From Mycobacterium yunnanensis (GTDB lineage: Bacteria > Actinomycetota > Actinomycetes > Mycobacteriales > Mycobacteriaceae): 64,000 nt of DNA. This document shows positions 24,761 to 33,353 of this stretch, one piece after another. Within the stretch, counting starts at the first letter, position 1. Each line of letters begins with the position of its first letter. Made by a program: the position numbers and the translations under genes. Location of the stretch: contig NZ_JACKVK010000008.1 in assembly GCF_025823185.1 (NCBI RefSeq), positions 732,312 through 796,311 of the forward strand. Reading direction: 5' to 3'. The notes below the pieces were generated by a model that saw only the letters and a program-made list of their open reading frames with translations, had not been told where the DNA came from and searched no databases.

Positions 24761-25530
24761 CCAGGACGTGGTTCGCCGACGAACGGCACGCGGAAATCCT
24801 GCGGCTCCTCGAGGCCGATGGCCGGGCCGAGAGTGCCGCCCTGGCAGACAGATTCGCGGTCAGCGCCGAGAGCGTGCGCAAGGACCTCGCCCTCCTGGAA
24901 GGTCGTGGCCTGCTGCGACGGGTCCACGGTGGTGCGGTGCCCTGCGAGCCCAGCCGCGCCGAGCCGCACGTCGCCGACCGGGGGGTTCGGCTGGCGGAGA
25001 AGTCCTCGATCGCCCGGCGGGCACTGCGATTCGTGCCCGACGGTGGCTCGCTGCTGCTTGACGCCGGGACCACCACGCTGCGCCTGGCCGAGACGTTGCC
25101 GACCGACCGCGGACTCGTCGTCTACACCAACTCCTGGCCCGTCGGCGCGGCACTGCACGCCCGCGGCGTCGAGGTGGTGGCACTGGGCGGGCGAATCCGG
25201 CCGGCGACGATGGCCGCCGTCGGGGGACTGACGGGCCAGGCGCTGGCCACGGTCAACGCCGACGTCGCCTTCCTCGGCACCAACGCACTGTCCTTCGACC
25301 GCGGACTCACCACCCCCGACCCCGACGAGGCCGACGTCAAGCACCAGATGCTGGCCGCGGCCCGGCAGCGGGTGTTCCTCGTCGACTCGAGCAAGTTCGG
25401 TCACGTCAGTCACGCCCGGCACGCCACTCTCGACGACGTCGACGTGTTGATCACCGATGCCGGGGCCGCCGCCGCGGACCGCACCCGGCTGCGCGCCGCG
25501 GGCGTCACCGTCGAGGTGGCCGATCGATGA
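24757..25530 (+). CDS. DeoR/GlpR-family transcriptional regulator
   Basis: 257 aa. N-terminal DeoR HTH (RHAEILRLLEADGRAESAAL, then FAVSAESVRKDLALLEGRGLLRRVHGGAV) and a C-terminal sugar-phosphate-sensing domain (SLLLDAGTTTLRLAE, TNSWPV, ALGGRIRPATMAAVG, FLGTNALSFDRGLTTPDPDEA). The usual ligand class is a sugar phosphate, here plausibly the product of the FGGY or PfkB kinase encoded on either side. ATG 24757 overlaps the kinase stop; its own stop overlaps the PfkB gene. Confidence 0.92.
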   Translation: MTRTWFADERHAEILRLLEADGRAESAALADRFAVSAESVRKDLALLEGRGLLRRVHGGAVPCEPSRAEPHVADRGVRLAEKSSIARRALRFVPDGGSLLLDAGTTTLRLAETLPTDRGLVVYTNSWPVGAALHARGVEVVALGGRIRPATMAAVGGLTGQALATVNADVAFLGTNALSFDRGLTTPDPDEADVKHQMLAAARQRVFLVDSSKFGHVSHARHATLDDVDVLITDAGAAAADRTRLRAAGVTVEVADR

Positions 25531-26456
25531 TCGTGACCGTCACGCCCAACCCCAGCCTCGACCGCACCCTGCACCTCCCGCGGCTCGTACCCGGAGGGGT
25601 CAACCGCGCCACCACCACCATGACCGAACCGAGCGGCAAGGGCGTCAACGTCGCCCTCGCGCTGCACGGCGTCGACGTGCCGGTGCGGGCGGTGCTTCCC
25701 GTTGGCGGTGGGACGGGGCGCGAGATCGTCTCGGCCCTCAGGCAGGTGGGTCTCGACGTGGTCGGCGTGCCGATCGCCGGTGAGGTGCGCAGCAACGTCT
25801 CCCTGGTCGAGGCCGACGGCAGAAGCACGAAGGTCAACGAGCCCGGCCCCACGGTGACCGAGGACGAGGTCGCCGCCCTGTGTGCCGCGGCGGCGGTCGC
25901 CGACCGGGTGCTCTGGGCGGGCAGCCTGCCCGCCGGCTTCACTCCGAGCCGGCTCGCACGCGCGGTGGCCGAGGCACGCGCGGCCGGCCGCTGGGTGGGG
26001 GTGGACGCGTCCGGTGCGGTGCTGTCGGCGGTACTGGCCGACCCCGCCGGCGCGCCGCACCTGGTCAAGCCGAACGCCGACGAACTCGCCGAGGTGCTCG
26101 GCATCGAGCTGCGCACCCTGGGCGACGTGGAGGCCGCGGCGCGCAGACTGCTCGACCGGGGCGTGCGGACCGTCCTGGTGAGTCTCGGCGGGGCCGGCGC
26201 CGTGCTGGTCGACGCGGACCTGCCCGACGCGCTCCACGGCACCGCACCGGCCCGGCGCGTCGTCAACACCGTCGGTGCGGGAGACGCGTTCCTGGCGGGC
26301 TACCTGGCCGTGCCCGGCGGCGGTCCCGACGCGTTGGCCAACGCCCTGCGGTTCGGGGCCACCGCGGTCGAGCAGGACGGCACGCTGCTGGGTGTGCCTG
26401 ACGCGCGTCGACCGGTTCACCTGGCGCCCATCAGGGCCGACGCACCGCTGGCCTGA
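25527..26456 (+). CDS. fruK: PfkB-family kinase, 1-phosphofructokinase / tagatose-6-phosphate kinase type
   Basis: 309 aa. The FruK/LacC class start VTVTPNPSLDRT, GKGVNVA, LWAGSLPAGF and the PfkB signature NTVGAGDAFLAGYL with catalytic Asp identify the subfamily. It should add the second phosphate to a ketose monophosphate, giving the bisphosphate cleaved by the adjacent class II aldolase. No PTS genes are present, so the monophosphate must come from the FGGY kinase. The symbol is by family; a tagatose-6-P substrate is equally possible. Last gene of the kinase-DeoR-PfkB operon. Confidence 0.88.
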   Translation: MIVTVTPNPSLDRTLHLPRLVPGGVNRATTTMTEPSGKGVNVALALHGVDVPVRAVLPVGGGTGREIVSALRQVGLDVVGVPIAGEVRSNVSLVEADGRSTKVNEPGPTVTEDEVAALCAAAAVADRVLWAGSLPAGFTPSRLARAVAEARAAGRWVGVDASGAVLSAVLADPAGAPHLVKPNADELAEVLGIELRTLGDVEAAARRLLDRGVRTVLVSLGGAGAVLVDADLPDALHGTAPARRVVNTVGAGDAFLAGYLAVPGGGPDALANALRFGATAVEQDGTLLGVPDARRPVHLAPIRADAPLA

Positions 26457-26474
26457 CGTGTCGGGCGGCGGACC

Positions 26475-26480
26475 TAGACT
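26475..26480 (+). promoter_or_regulatory. -10 box of leaderless nfo
   Basis: TAGACT followed by 6 nt and then GTG 26487. The spacing puts the transcription start at the start codon. Confidence 0.55.
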
Positions 26481-26486
26481 GGCGCC

Positions 26487-27236
26487 GTGCTGATCGGATC
26501 GCATGTCCACGACGACGACCCACTGGCTGCCGCCGCGGCGGAGGGTGCCGAGGTCGTCCAGTTCTTCCTCGGCAACCCGCAGAGCTGGAAGAAGCCGAAG
26601 CCGCGGGATGACGCCGAGGCGCTGCGCGCGTCCAGTGTGCCGCTCTACGTGCACGCCCCGTATCTGATCAACGTGGCGTCGGCGAACAACCGCGTGCGCA
26701 TCCCGTCGCGCAAGATCCTGCAGGACACGTGCGATGCGGCCGCCGACGTCGGCGCAACGGCCGTCATCGTCCACGGTGGGCACGCCGACGACGACGACGT
26801 GGAAGCCGGTTTCGAGCGGTGGGTCAAGGCGCTGGACTCGCTGACGACCGACGTGCCGGTGTACCTGGAGAACACCGCCGGTGGCGACCATGCGATGGCC
26901 CGCCACTTCGACACCATCGCCCGGTTGTGGGATCACATCGGCGACAAGGGCATTGGCTTCTGCCTCGACACCTGCCACGCGTGGGCAGCCGGCGAGGCAC
27001 TGGTCGACGCCGTGGAGCGGATCAAGTCGATCACTGGTCGCATCGACCTGGTGCACTGCAACGATTCTCGCGACGCCGCAGGGTCGGGTGCCGACCGGCA
27101 CGCCAACTTCGGCACCGGTCAGATCGACCCGCAGCTGTTGGTCGCCGTGGTGAAGGCCGCCGACGCCCCCGTCATCTGCGAGACCTCCGACGAGGGGCGC
27201 AAGGACGACATCGCGTTCCTGCGGGAGAACGTCTGA
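26487..27236 (+). CDS. nfo: Endonuclease IV (AP endonuclease)
   Basis: 249 aa from GTG 26487 (called end in M. tuberculosis, Rv0670). It cuts abasic sites 5' to the lesion in base excision repair. Three-zinc TIM-barrel motifs: [61 protein letters not shown] and CETSDE. Length matches the short mycobacterial form. It has its own leaderless promoter just downstream of the sugar locus, so it is not part of that operon. Confidence 0.95.
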   Translation: MLIGSHVHDDDPLAAAAAEGAEVVQFFLGNPQSWKKPKPRDDAEALRASSVPLYVHAPYLINVASANNRVRIPSRKILQDTCDAAADVGATAVIVHGGHADDDDVEAGFERWVKALDSLTTDVPVYLENTAGGDHAMARHFDTIARLWDHIGDKGIGFCLDTCHAWAAGEALVDAVERIKSITGRIDLVHCNDSRDAAGSGADRHANFGTGQIDPQLLVAVVKAADAPVICETSDEGRKDDIAFLRENV

Positions 27237-27246
27237 CCCACGGGCT

Positions 27247-30200
27247 TCACATGGCGCTGGCGTTCTTGGCCGCCTCGATGGCGTCGTTCTCGGCGATCAC
27301 GGTCTTCACCGTCGACACCACCGGCTTCGGGGTCCAGTCCGCGTTGAACAGGCCGAACGACGCCTCCGCCGGATCGGTGCTCGCGTTGTCGAGCAGTGTG
27401 TGAATGAAGGACGGCCCGGCAAACGACAGGGTGCGCCAGCTTCGCAGGAAGTCACCCAAATACGAGGCCTGGTTGTCGTTGCCGGCGGCCGAGGAGGGCT
27501 CGCCGTACTCGGTCGCCCAAATCTTCTTGTTGCCATCACCGTTGGCGACCATCAAGGCGTAGATCCGGTTGGCCTGACTGATCGGCGACTCATACATGTA
27601 CCCGCCCTGGGAAAACGGGGTCGTGTACTGGTAGGGGTGGAATGACAGTGCGTCGAAGTAGCCAGCGGCACCCGCCTTGTACATCTCGTCGACGAATCGC
27701 ACCGGGTTCACCGTGAGGCCGAACCAGTCGATCGTCGAACCCACCGATGCCGCGACCACGACGGCGTCGGGGTCAGCTGCCTTGATGGCGGGATAGGCCG
27801 CCTTCAGCAACGCGGCGTACTGCGCTGCATTGGGCCCGGGTTGCCAGAACGTGATGGCATTCGGCTCGTTCCACACCTCCCAAGCCGTGACCTTTCCCTT
27901 GTAGCGAGCGGCGGCGGCACCGGCAAATGCGGCGAACTGGGCGTTGTCCGCAGGCATCCCGGCCAGCGGCAGCGTGTTCGCCACGGAAGCCCAGACAGGC
28001 GGCGAGTTGAGGATGCCGAGCACCTTGATGTTGCGCGCCGCGGCGCCGTTGATCACGCGGTCGACCGCGCTCCAGTCGTTCGACCCGGGCAGGGGCTGAA
28101 CGGCTGCCCACGGCACCAGCACCCGGATGTCGGTGATGCCGACCGACTGCAACGTGTCGAGAGCCTTGTCGAGGTCTGCCTGCGAGTAGAACAGGAGGTC
28201 CGGCACGTGGATTGCCACGCTCGTCGGACGCTGGTCGACGGCGTTGGCGCTCGGCGGCACGATCGTCACCGAGACCGTCGCGGTCGTGGAGGCGCCCGCC
28301 GCGTCCTTGACGTCGACGGTGAACGTGTCGGTGTCCACGCCGGGGGTCACGAGCGCGGCGTAGCGGGCGTCGACGGTGGGCGTGTAGGTGTAGGCCCCCG
28401 TCGTCGCGTCGACCTTCACCACGCCCTTGGTGGGCCCAGTCTTCAATCCGAAGGTGAGCGCGTCGCCGTCCGGATCGGTGGCGACGACGGTGCCCGTCAC
28501 GGTGCCGATCGCCGACGACGAACTGGTCACGGTCGCCGTGCCCGCCACCGGTGGGCGGTTGCCGGTCAGGTACGGCGTGATGGGGGCCGTCAAGGTGAAC
28601 GTGGACGTCCCGCCGTACCCGTCGGTCACGGTGATGGCGATGGCCTCGCTCTTCACCGCGGCGGAGGCGTTCGGCGCAGATGCCGCGTCGCGCGCCGCGG
28701 TGGTCGGGGTGTAGGTGAAGCTGCCGTTGGCCCCGATGGTCAGGGTGCCCCTTTGCGGCGTGGCCGACGTGAAGGTCAACTTGTCACCGTCGAGGTCGAC
28801 CGCGGTCAGCACGCCGGTGACCGCTCCGGTCGTGGTGTTGGTCTGCGTCACCGATCCCGAGCCGCCGGTGGGCGCGGAGTTGACGGGGCTGATGCTCACG
28901 GTGACCGCCGTGGCGACGACCCCGCCGTGCCCGTCGTCGACGGAGACGGTGAAGGTGTCCTGTTTGTCCGCTGCCGTGGCCGTCGGGCTCTGTGCGGCGT
29001 GCCGGGCGGCGGCGGTGGGCGTATAAGTGAAAGCACCTGTCGCCGTGAGGGTTACGGTGCCCTTGGTGGGCGCGGTGCCTTGCGTGTACGTCACGACGTC
29101 CTTGTCGAGGTCGGTCGCCGCGACGCTGCCCGTGACGACCCCCGTGGTGCCGTTCGGCAGGCCGACGGTCTTGGTGACCGTCGGCGCCACGTTCGTCGGG
29201 CTGACGTCGACCCCGATGGTGGTGACGACCACGCCGCGCCTGCCGTCGGACACGGTGACCGAGAACGAGTCGGTGGTGAGGCTCGGCGTCGCGCCCGTCG
29301 TCGCGGCCGCATGGCGGGCAGCGGCGGTGGGCGTGTAGGTGAAGGTGCCGTTCGCGTTGACCACGACGGTGCCCTTCGTCGGCGCCCCGGTCACGGTGTA
29401 GCTCAACGGGTCTCCGTTGGGGTCGGTGACGCCCAACGTCCCGGTGATGACACCGGTCGTGGCATTGGGTGCGCTCTTGGTCGGAACGCCCGCCACCGGA
29501 TTCGCGTTCACCGCGGTCAACGAGACGACGTGCACGACGCCTGCCGGACGATCGGTGACGTACATCTCCGTCGCGTCGGGGTTGAAGGCGACTCCGGGAC
29601 GCTGCGAGACGTCGTTCGTCGCACGGGTGGCCATGGCGCTCAGGATTGCGCCGGTGGTGGCCGAGAAGGCGCCGACGCGTCCGGCGGCGTCGGTCACGAA
29701 GAACGCGGTGCCGTCCCGGGTGACCGCCACTGCGGCCGTGGGCAAGCCGCCGGTCGGGACGATGCCCACCAGCGCCTTGGTCCTGGTGTCGAAGACGGAC
29801 ACCGTGCCGTCCTCGGCGCCCACGTACACCCGAACGTTGTCGGGGCTCACCGTCAACACGGTGGCCTTGCTGGTCGTCTTCCCCAGGACGGTGGTGGTCG
29901 TCGCGGTGGGAGCGAAGGTGAGCACCGAGGTGCCACCGGTCGGTGCGTCGGCGGTGACGTAGACGCGGGTGTTGTCGGGGCTGACGGCCAGACCCGTCGG
30001 ACGGTAACCGGTCGGCATCGCCGTCGTGGTGGCGACGGCGTTGGTCGAAGTGCTGATGCGCAGCACCTTCGCCGGGTCGTAACTGGTGACGTACACGGAA
30101 TCGCCGGCGGGGCTCATCGTGACGGCGGTGGGCTTGGCGACGGCGATGGTGGCCTTGACCGCTCCGGTCGCGGCGTCGAGGACCGTCAGCGTGTTCTTGG

Positions 30201-31539
30201 TCGAGCTGGCGACGTAGAGCCTGGTGCCATCCTGCTTGACGGCCACGGCATCGGGGGCCGACCCGGCGGCGTAGGTGGCGATCACCTTGGACGTTGCGGT
30301 GTCGATCACCGTGACGGTGCCGGCGTCTCGATTGGTCACGTAGGCGCGCGTACCGGTCGCGGCGACCGCCCCGGCGCCGGTCACCGGAACGTCGGTTCGC
30401 ACCACGAGCGGGATGTCCGCAATCGGAATGTTGACTTGAACCGGCACCTTGTTCACGCCGTCGGAGACGGTGACGGTCATCGCGACGGTGTCGACCTGTG
30501 GCGTGGCGCCCGCGGTGATGCGTTGTGCGGTCGTCGGGGTGTAGGTGAAGGTGGCCTTGGTGGCGTCGAAGACCAGCGTTCCGTCGGCGGGTTTGGTCGT
30601 CAGCGTGACGGTCGGCTTGACGCCCTCGGGGTCGGTCGCGACGACGGTGCCCGTCACGAGCCCGGTCAGTGGGTTGGGCGTCGAGAACGTCACCTGGGCC
30701 GTCGGGGGTTGGTTCACCACTGCCGCGGCCACGGTCTGCGTGGCGGCCAACCGCATGGCAGCGGGCGCGGTTTGGGTCGGAGCGGCGGTGGTGTCGATCT
30801 CACGTCGTGTCGCCGCGAGGACCATCCACGCCAGTGGCGATTCGGCCCATCCCGTTTGCAGGGTGGTCAGCCAGGCGTTGAGCGCGGGTGCGACGACCTT
30901 GCTCAGGACGGTGGCGACCACGCTTTGCGCCGGGCTCGCGACCACGGCGGCGGCCGGCGCAACCGGCGTCGTGGCGAGAGATTCGACGGCTCGGGCCGAC
31001 GCCGATGCCGACACCGATGCCGGCGTCTCCGTCGTGGAGGGGTTCGACACCTGCGACCGAACCGACGTCGTCGTGGCAGCCGAGGACGTCGACGTCTGGA
31101 GCTTTTGCGTGGTGGTCGGCTGCGGACTCTGAACGCCCTTCGAACTGGTCGCGCGCGCGGCAGCGCTGGATGCGGTGTTCGACGCCGACGCGGACCCATG
31201 CGTCGACGTCAGGGCACCGCCGGAATGGGACACCGTCACGCCGGGCGCGACCTCGACCGACGTCGCGGAACTCGCCTCGTTTCCGGTACCGCTTTCCGGC
31301 GCCGTCGGAGCGGACGTTGGTCCCGCGTTGGTGGGCGACGAGCCGGGCGTGTCGGTTTGGGGCGCCGACGTGGGATCCGCCGTGTCGCCGGTGTCTGTGG
31401 TTTGACTTGCGGACGTCGTCGAGTCGCCGCTCGTGTCGGCGCTGGCGGTGGCCACACCCCCCGGGGTGGCCACCGCCGTACCGATTCCCAGTGCGACGGC
31501 CAAGGCCCCTACCCGTCCCACGAAACTGCTGTACTTCAC
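27247..31539 (-). CDS. Large secreted protein: cadherin-like repeats, beta-propeller, C-terminal GH-A glycosidase
   Basis: 1430 aa from GTG 31539 with a G-rich RBS. The signal peptide ends ATASADT near residue 34. A ~250-residue Ser/Thr/Ala-rich linker follows. Next come one Ig/cadherin-like domain, a YVTN-type beta-propeller (about residues 380-680, repeats such as YVTNRDAGTVTVIDTATSK), and four more cadherin-like domains each marked by FTYTPT or YTYTPT plus AR. The C-terminal ~320 residues are a clan GH-A barrel: acid/base Glu1225 in AWEVWNEPN and likely nucleophile Glu1344 in WATEYGEPSS. The catalytic domain resembles GH5/GH39-type enzymes, acting on an external or cell-wall glycan. Repeats suggest wall or carbohydrate attachment. 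Confidence 0.85.
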   Translation of the reverse strand: MKYSSFVGRVGALAVALGIGTAVATPGGVATASADTSGDSTTSASQTTDTGDTADPTSAPQTDTPGSSPTNAGPTSAPTAPESGTGNEASSATSVEVAPGVTVSHSGGALTSTHGSASASNTASSAAARATSSKGVQSPQPTTTQKLQTSTSSAATTTSVRSQVSNPSTTETPASVSASASARAVESLATTPVAPAAAVVASPAQSVVATVLSKVVAPALNAWLTTLQTGWAESPLAWMVLAATRREIDTTAAPTQTAPAAMRLAATQTVAAAVVNQPPTAQVTFSTPNPLTGLVTGTVVATDPEGVKPTVTLTTKPADGTLVFDATKATFTYTPTTAQRITAGATPQVDTVAMTVTVSDGVNKVPVQVNIPIADIPLVVRTDVPVTGAGAVAATGTRAYVTNRDAGTVTVIDTATSKVIATYAAGSAPDAVAVKQDGTRLYVASSTKNTLTVLDAATGAVKATIAVAKPTAVTMSPAGDSVYVTSYDPAKVLRISTSTNAVATTTAMPTGYRPTGLAVSPDNTRVYVTADAPTGGTSVLTFAPTATTTTVLGKTTSKATVLTVSPDNVRVYVGAEDGTVSVFDTRTKALVGIVPTGGLPTAAVAVTRDGTAFFVTDAAGRVGAFSATTGAILSAMATRATNDVSQRPGVAFNPDATEMYVTDRPAGVVHVVSLTAVNANPVAGVPTKSAPNATTGVITGTLGVTDPNGDPLSYTVTGAPTKGTVVVNANGTFTYTPTAAARHAAATTGATPSLTTDSFSVTVSDGRRGVVVTTIGVDVSPTNVAPTVTKTVGLPNGTTGVVTGSVAATDLDKDVVTYTQGTAPTKGTVTLTATGAFTYTPTAAARHAAQSPTATAADKQDTFTVSVDDGHGGVVATAVTVSISPVNSAPTGGSGSVTQTNTTTGAVTGVLTAVDLDGDKLTFTSATPQRGTLTIGANGSFTYTPTTAARDAASAPNASAAVKSEAIAITVTDGYGGTSTFTLTAPITPYLTGNRPPVAGTATVTSSSSAIGTVTGTVVATDPDGDALTFGLKTGPTKGVVKVDATTGAYTYTPTVDARYAALVTPGVDTDTFTVDVKDAAGASTTATVSVTIVPPSANAVDQRPTSVAIHVPDLLFYSQADLDKALDTLQSVGITDIRVLVPWAAVQPLPGSNDWSAVDRVINGAAARNIKVLGILNSPPVWASVANTLPLAGMPADNAQFAAFAGAAAARYKGKVTAWEVWNEPNAITFWQPGPNAAQYAALLKAAYPAIKAADPDAVVVAASVGSTIDWFGLTVNPVRFVDEMYKAGAAGYFDALSFHPYQYTTPFSQGGYMYESPISQANRIYALMVANGDGNKKIWATEYGEPSSAAGNDNQASYLGDFLRSWRTLSFAGPSFIHTLLDNASTDPAEASFGLFNADWTPKPVVSTVKTVIAENDAIEAAKNASAM

Positions 31540-31889
31540 GGCCCCCCCTTGCCTTGGCGCACCGCTGCGTTGCAGTGATCTCGCTGTGATCGTTACGTTA
31601 TCACGCGAGAGTGTTGCTGCTAACGTTTTAGGAAATTTGCTAAAGACTCCCAAATATGGGAAAAAAGCAGCTCAGTGGTTTATGTACGGGGTAGCCTGAA
31701 ATGACTGATCTTGTTTGCTCCTCAGATGGTCTTGATTTCTTCGCAAATTAGCGGTGTTCGTGACCGGGTGTCTGGCCAGGCCGAGTCCCACAGACGCCTC
31801 TGGCGTCAACTTCGTGAACGTCGGATGTCGGCAGGGTTGACGACTCCCTCCACGGGAACTCATTCCCCTCCCGACGGCGAAAGGTTCCC
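31540..31889. other. AT-rich divergent intergenic region
   Basis: 350 nt between the secreted glycosidase and the PAP2 gene with no credible gene. The segment about 31590-31760 is markedly AT-rich for this genome (runs such as GGAAATTTGCTAAAG and CCAAATATGGGAAAAAA). TAACGT-like boxes on the minus strand could serve the glycosidase gene. No terminator or RNA gene recognised. Confidence 0.55.
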
Positions 31890-32969
31890 GTGTCCGTACT
31901 CGACGCGTCGTCACCCGAGGTGCAGGCCAAGGATGCGGCCGACGCTCGGGACCGCCGGCTCCGTCGTGCACGGTGGGTGGGGGTGGCCGTCTGGGTGGTG
32001 GTGGTGGCCTACCTGACGGTCACCCGGGGTATCGCATTCAACCGAGAACTGCTCTTCCTGTACATCTGCACCGGCCTCGCCGCCGCGAGCATCGGGCAGG
32101 GTCGGCGCGTCCTCTACCTCGTCCGCGACTGGCTGCCGTTCGCGTTGGTTCTGGTGGCCTACGACTTCAGCAGGGGTGCGGCCACGCTGATCGGCCGTCC
32201 GACGCTGTGGCACTGGCAGGCCGACGCCGACCGCTGGCTGTTCTCCGGGGTGATGCCGACGGTGTGGCTGCAGGAGCGCTTGAAGATGCCAGATCCGCCC
32301 GGGTGGGAGGTCGTCCTCAGCATCGTCTACATGTCGTTCTTCGTGCTGCCGTACGCCGTGGCCGCGGTGCTGTGGCTTCGCGACCGCGAGGAGTGGAAGG
32401 CCTTCGTGCGGTTGTTCGTCGGAGTGTCGTTCGCGGGGCTGGCGATCTACGCGTTGCTACCCGCCGCTCCACCGTGGGCGGCGGCCAGATGCACCCCCGC
32501 CGACGTCGCCGCCGGGCCGTCGTCCCCGCCGTGCATGTTCGCCTCCGGCCGCGGCGTTTCCGACGGCGGTCTGCTCGGCACGATGACGCCCGGCCACGAC
32601 GGGGCCAACCCCTGGGTGGAGCGCATCGTGGGCCGAGGATGGGACGGCATGCACCTGCACACGGCGAGCGCGCTGATCGATCAGGGGCAAGCCAGCGTCA
32701 ACCTGGTGGCAGCCATTCCGTCACTGCACGCCGCGATGACGGCCGCGGTGTCGGCGTTCCTCTGGTCCAGGGTCACCCGCCGGTGGCGGCCGGTGCTGGT
32801 CGCCTACCCGGTGGTCATGGCGTTCGCGCTGGTGTACAGCGCCGAGCACTACGTCGTCGACGTCCTGCTGGGGTGGGCACTCGCGGCGGTCGCGGTGGCG
32901 GTGCTGCACCGCTACGAAACGCGGCGGCGAGCGCGCGCGTCATCCGGCGGCGAGATAGACCTTCCGTAG
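31890..32969 (+). CDS. PAP2-superfamily membrane phosphatase / phospho-transferase
   Basis: 359 aa from GTG 31890 after GAAAGG. About six membrane helices (VGVAVWVVVVAYLTV near the start; the last is VVDVLLGWALAAVAVAVL). PAP2 catalytic motifs are IPSLHAAMTAAV and YSAEHYVVDV. The layout resembles the inositol phosphorylceramide synthase-like branch of PAP2 proteins, which transfer or remove lipid-linked phosphates on the outer face of the membrane. Substrate unknown. Its 3' end overlaps the convergent cupin gene by 30 bp. Confidence 0.85.
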   Translation: MSVLDASSPEVQAKDAADARDRRLRRARWVGVAVWVVVVAYLTVTRGIAFNRELLFLYICTGLAAASIGQGRRVLYLVRDWLPFALVLVAYDFSRGAATLIGRPTLWHWQADADRWLFSGVMPTVWLQERLKMPDPPGWEVVLSIVYMSFFVLPYAVAAVLWLRDREEWKAFVRLFVGVSFAGLAIYALLPAAPPWAAARCTPADVAAGPSSPPCMFASGRGVSDGGLLGTMTPGHDGANPWVERIVGRGWDGMHLHTASALIDQGQASVNLVAAIPSLHAAMTAAVSAFLWSRVTRRWRPVLVAYPVVMAFALVYSAEHYVVDVLLGWALAAVAVAVLHRYETRRRARASSGGEIDLP

Positions 32970-33281
32970 CGTCTCGGTCACGGTCCACACGGTCTCGGTC
33001 CCCGCGGCGAGGCGGACGACGTCACCCGGGCCGAGCTCCAACGGGTCTCTGCCACTGACGAATTCGACGGTGGCGGCGCCGGCGATCACGACGAACACCT
33101 CGTCGGTCTCCACGTCGTTCATCACACCGGGCGACATCTCCCACACGCCGACCTCGAGGCTGCAGAACTCGTCGACGGCCGTCGCGGCCGTCGTGGGCTC
33201 GCCGCGGACGGCCTGCCCGGCGGGCACGGCTTCGTGGTCGAGTTCCAGCGTCGCGGCGTGAACGACGGAGTTGGGTTCCAT
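32940..33281 (-). CDS. Small cupin-domain protein
   Basis: 113 aa, a single cupin barrel: VWEMSPGVMNDVETDEVFVVIAGAATVEF-like first motif region and LELGPGDVVRLAAGTETVWTV second. The family often binds a metal or small molecule; here the usual first-motif His residues are largely missing, so enzymatic activity is doubtful. ATG 33281. It overlaps the PAP2 gene tail-to-tail and is divergent from fadE8, 72 nt away. Confidence 0.8.
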   Translation of the reverse strand: MEPNSVVHAATLELDHEAVPAGQAVRGEPTTAATAVDEFCSLEVGVWEMSPGVMNDVETDEVFVVIAGAATVEFVSGRDPLELGPGDVVRLAAGTETVWTVTETLRKVYLAAG

Positions 33282-33353
33282 GGCATCAGTATGCGGTCAC
33301 GGCTGTCATTACGAACCTTGTGCGGTTGTCGAAAAAATGTAACAGTGACTGGC

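Noticed and set aside
27841..31578. 1245-codon plus-strand frame opposite the secreted glycosidase
   Set aside because: Gly/Arg-rich shadow; the minus-strand frame has a signal peptide, repeats and catalytic motifs.
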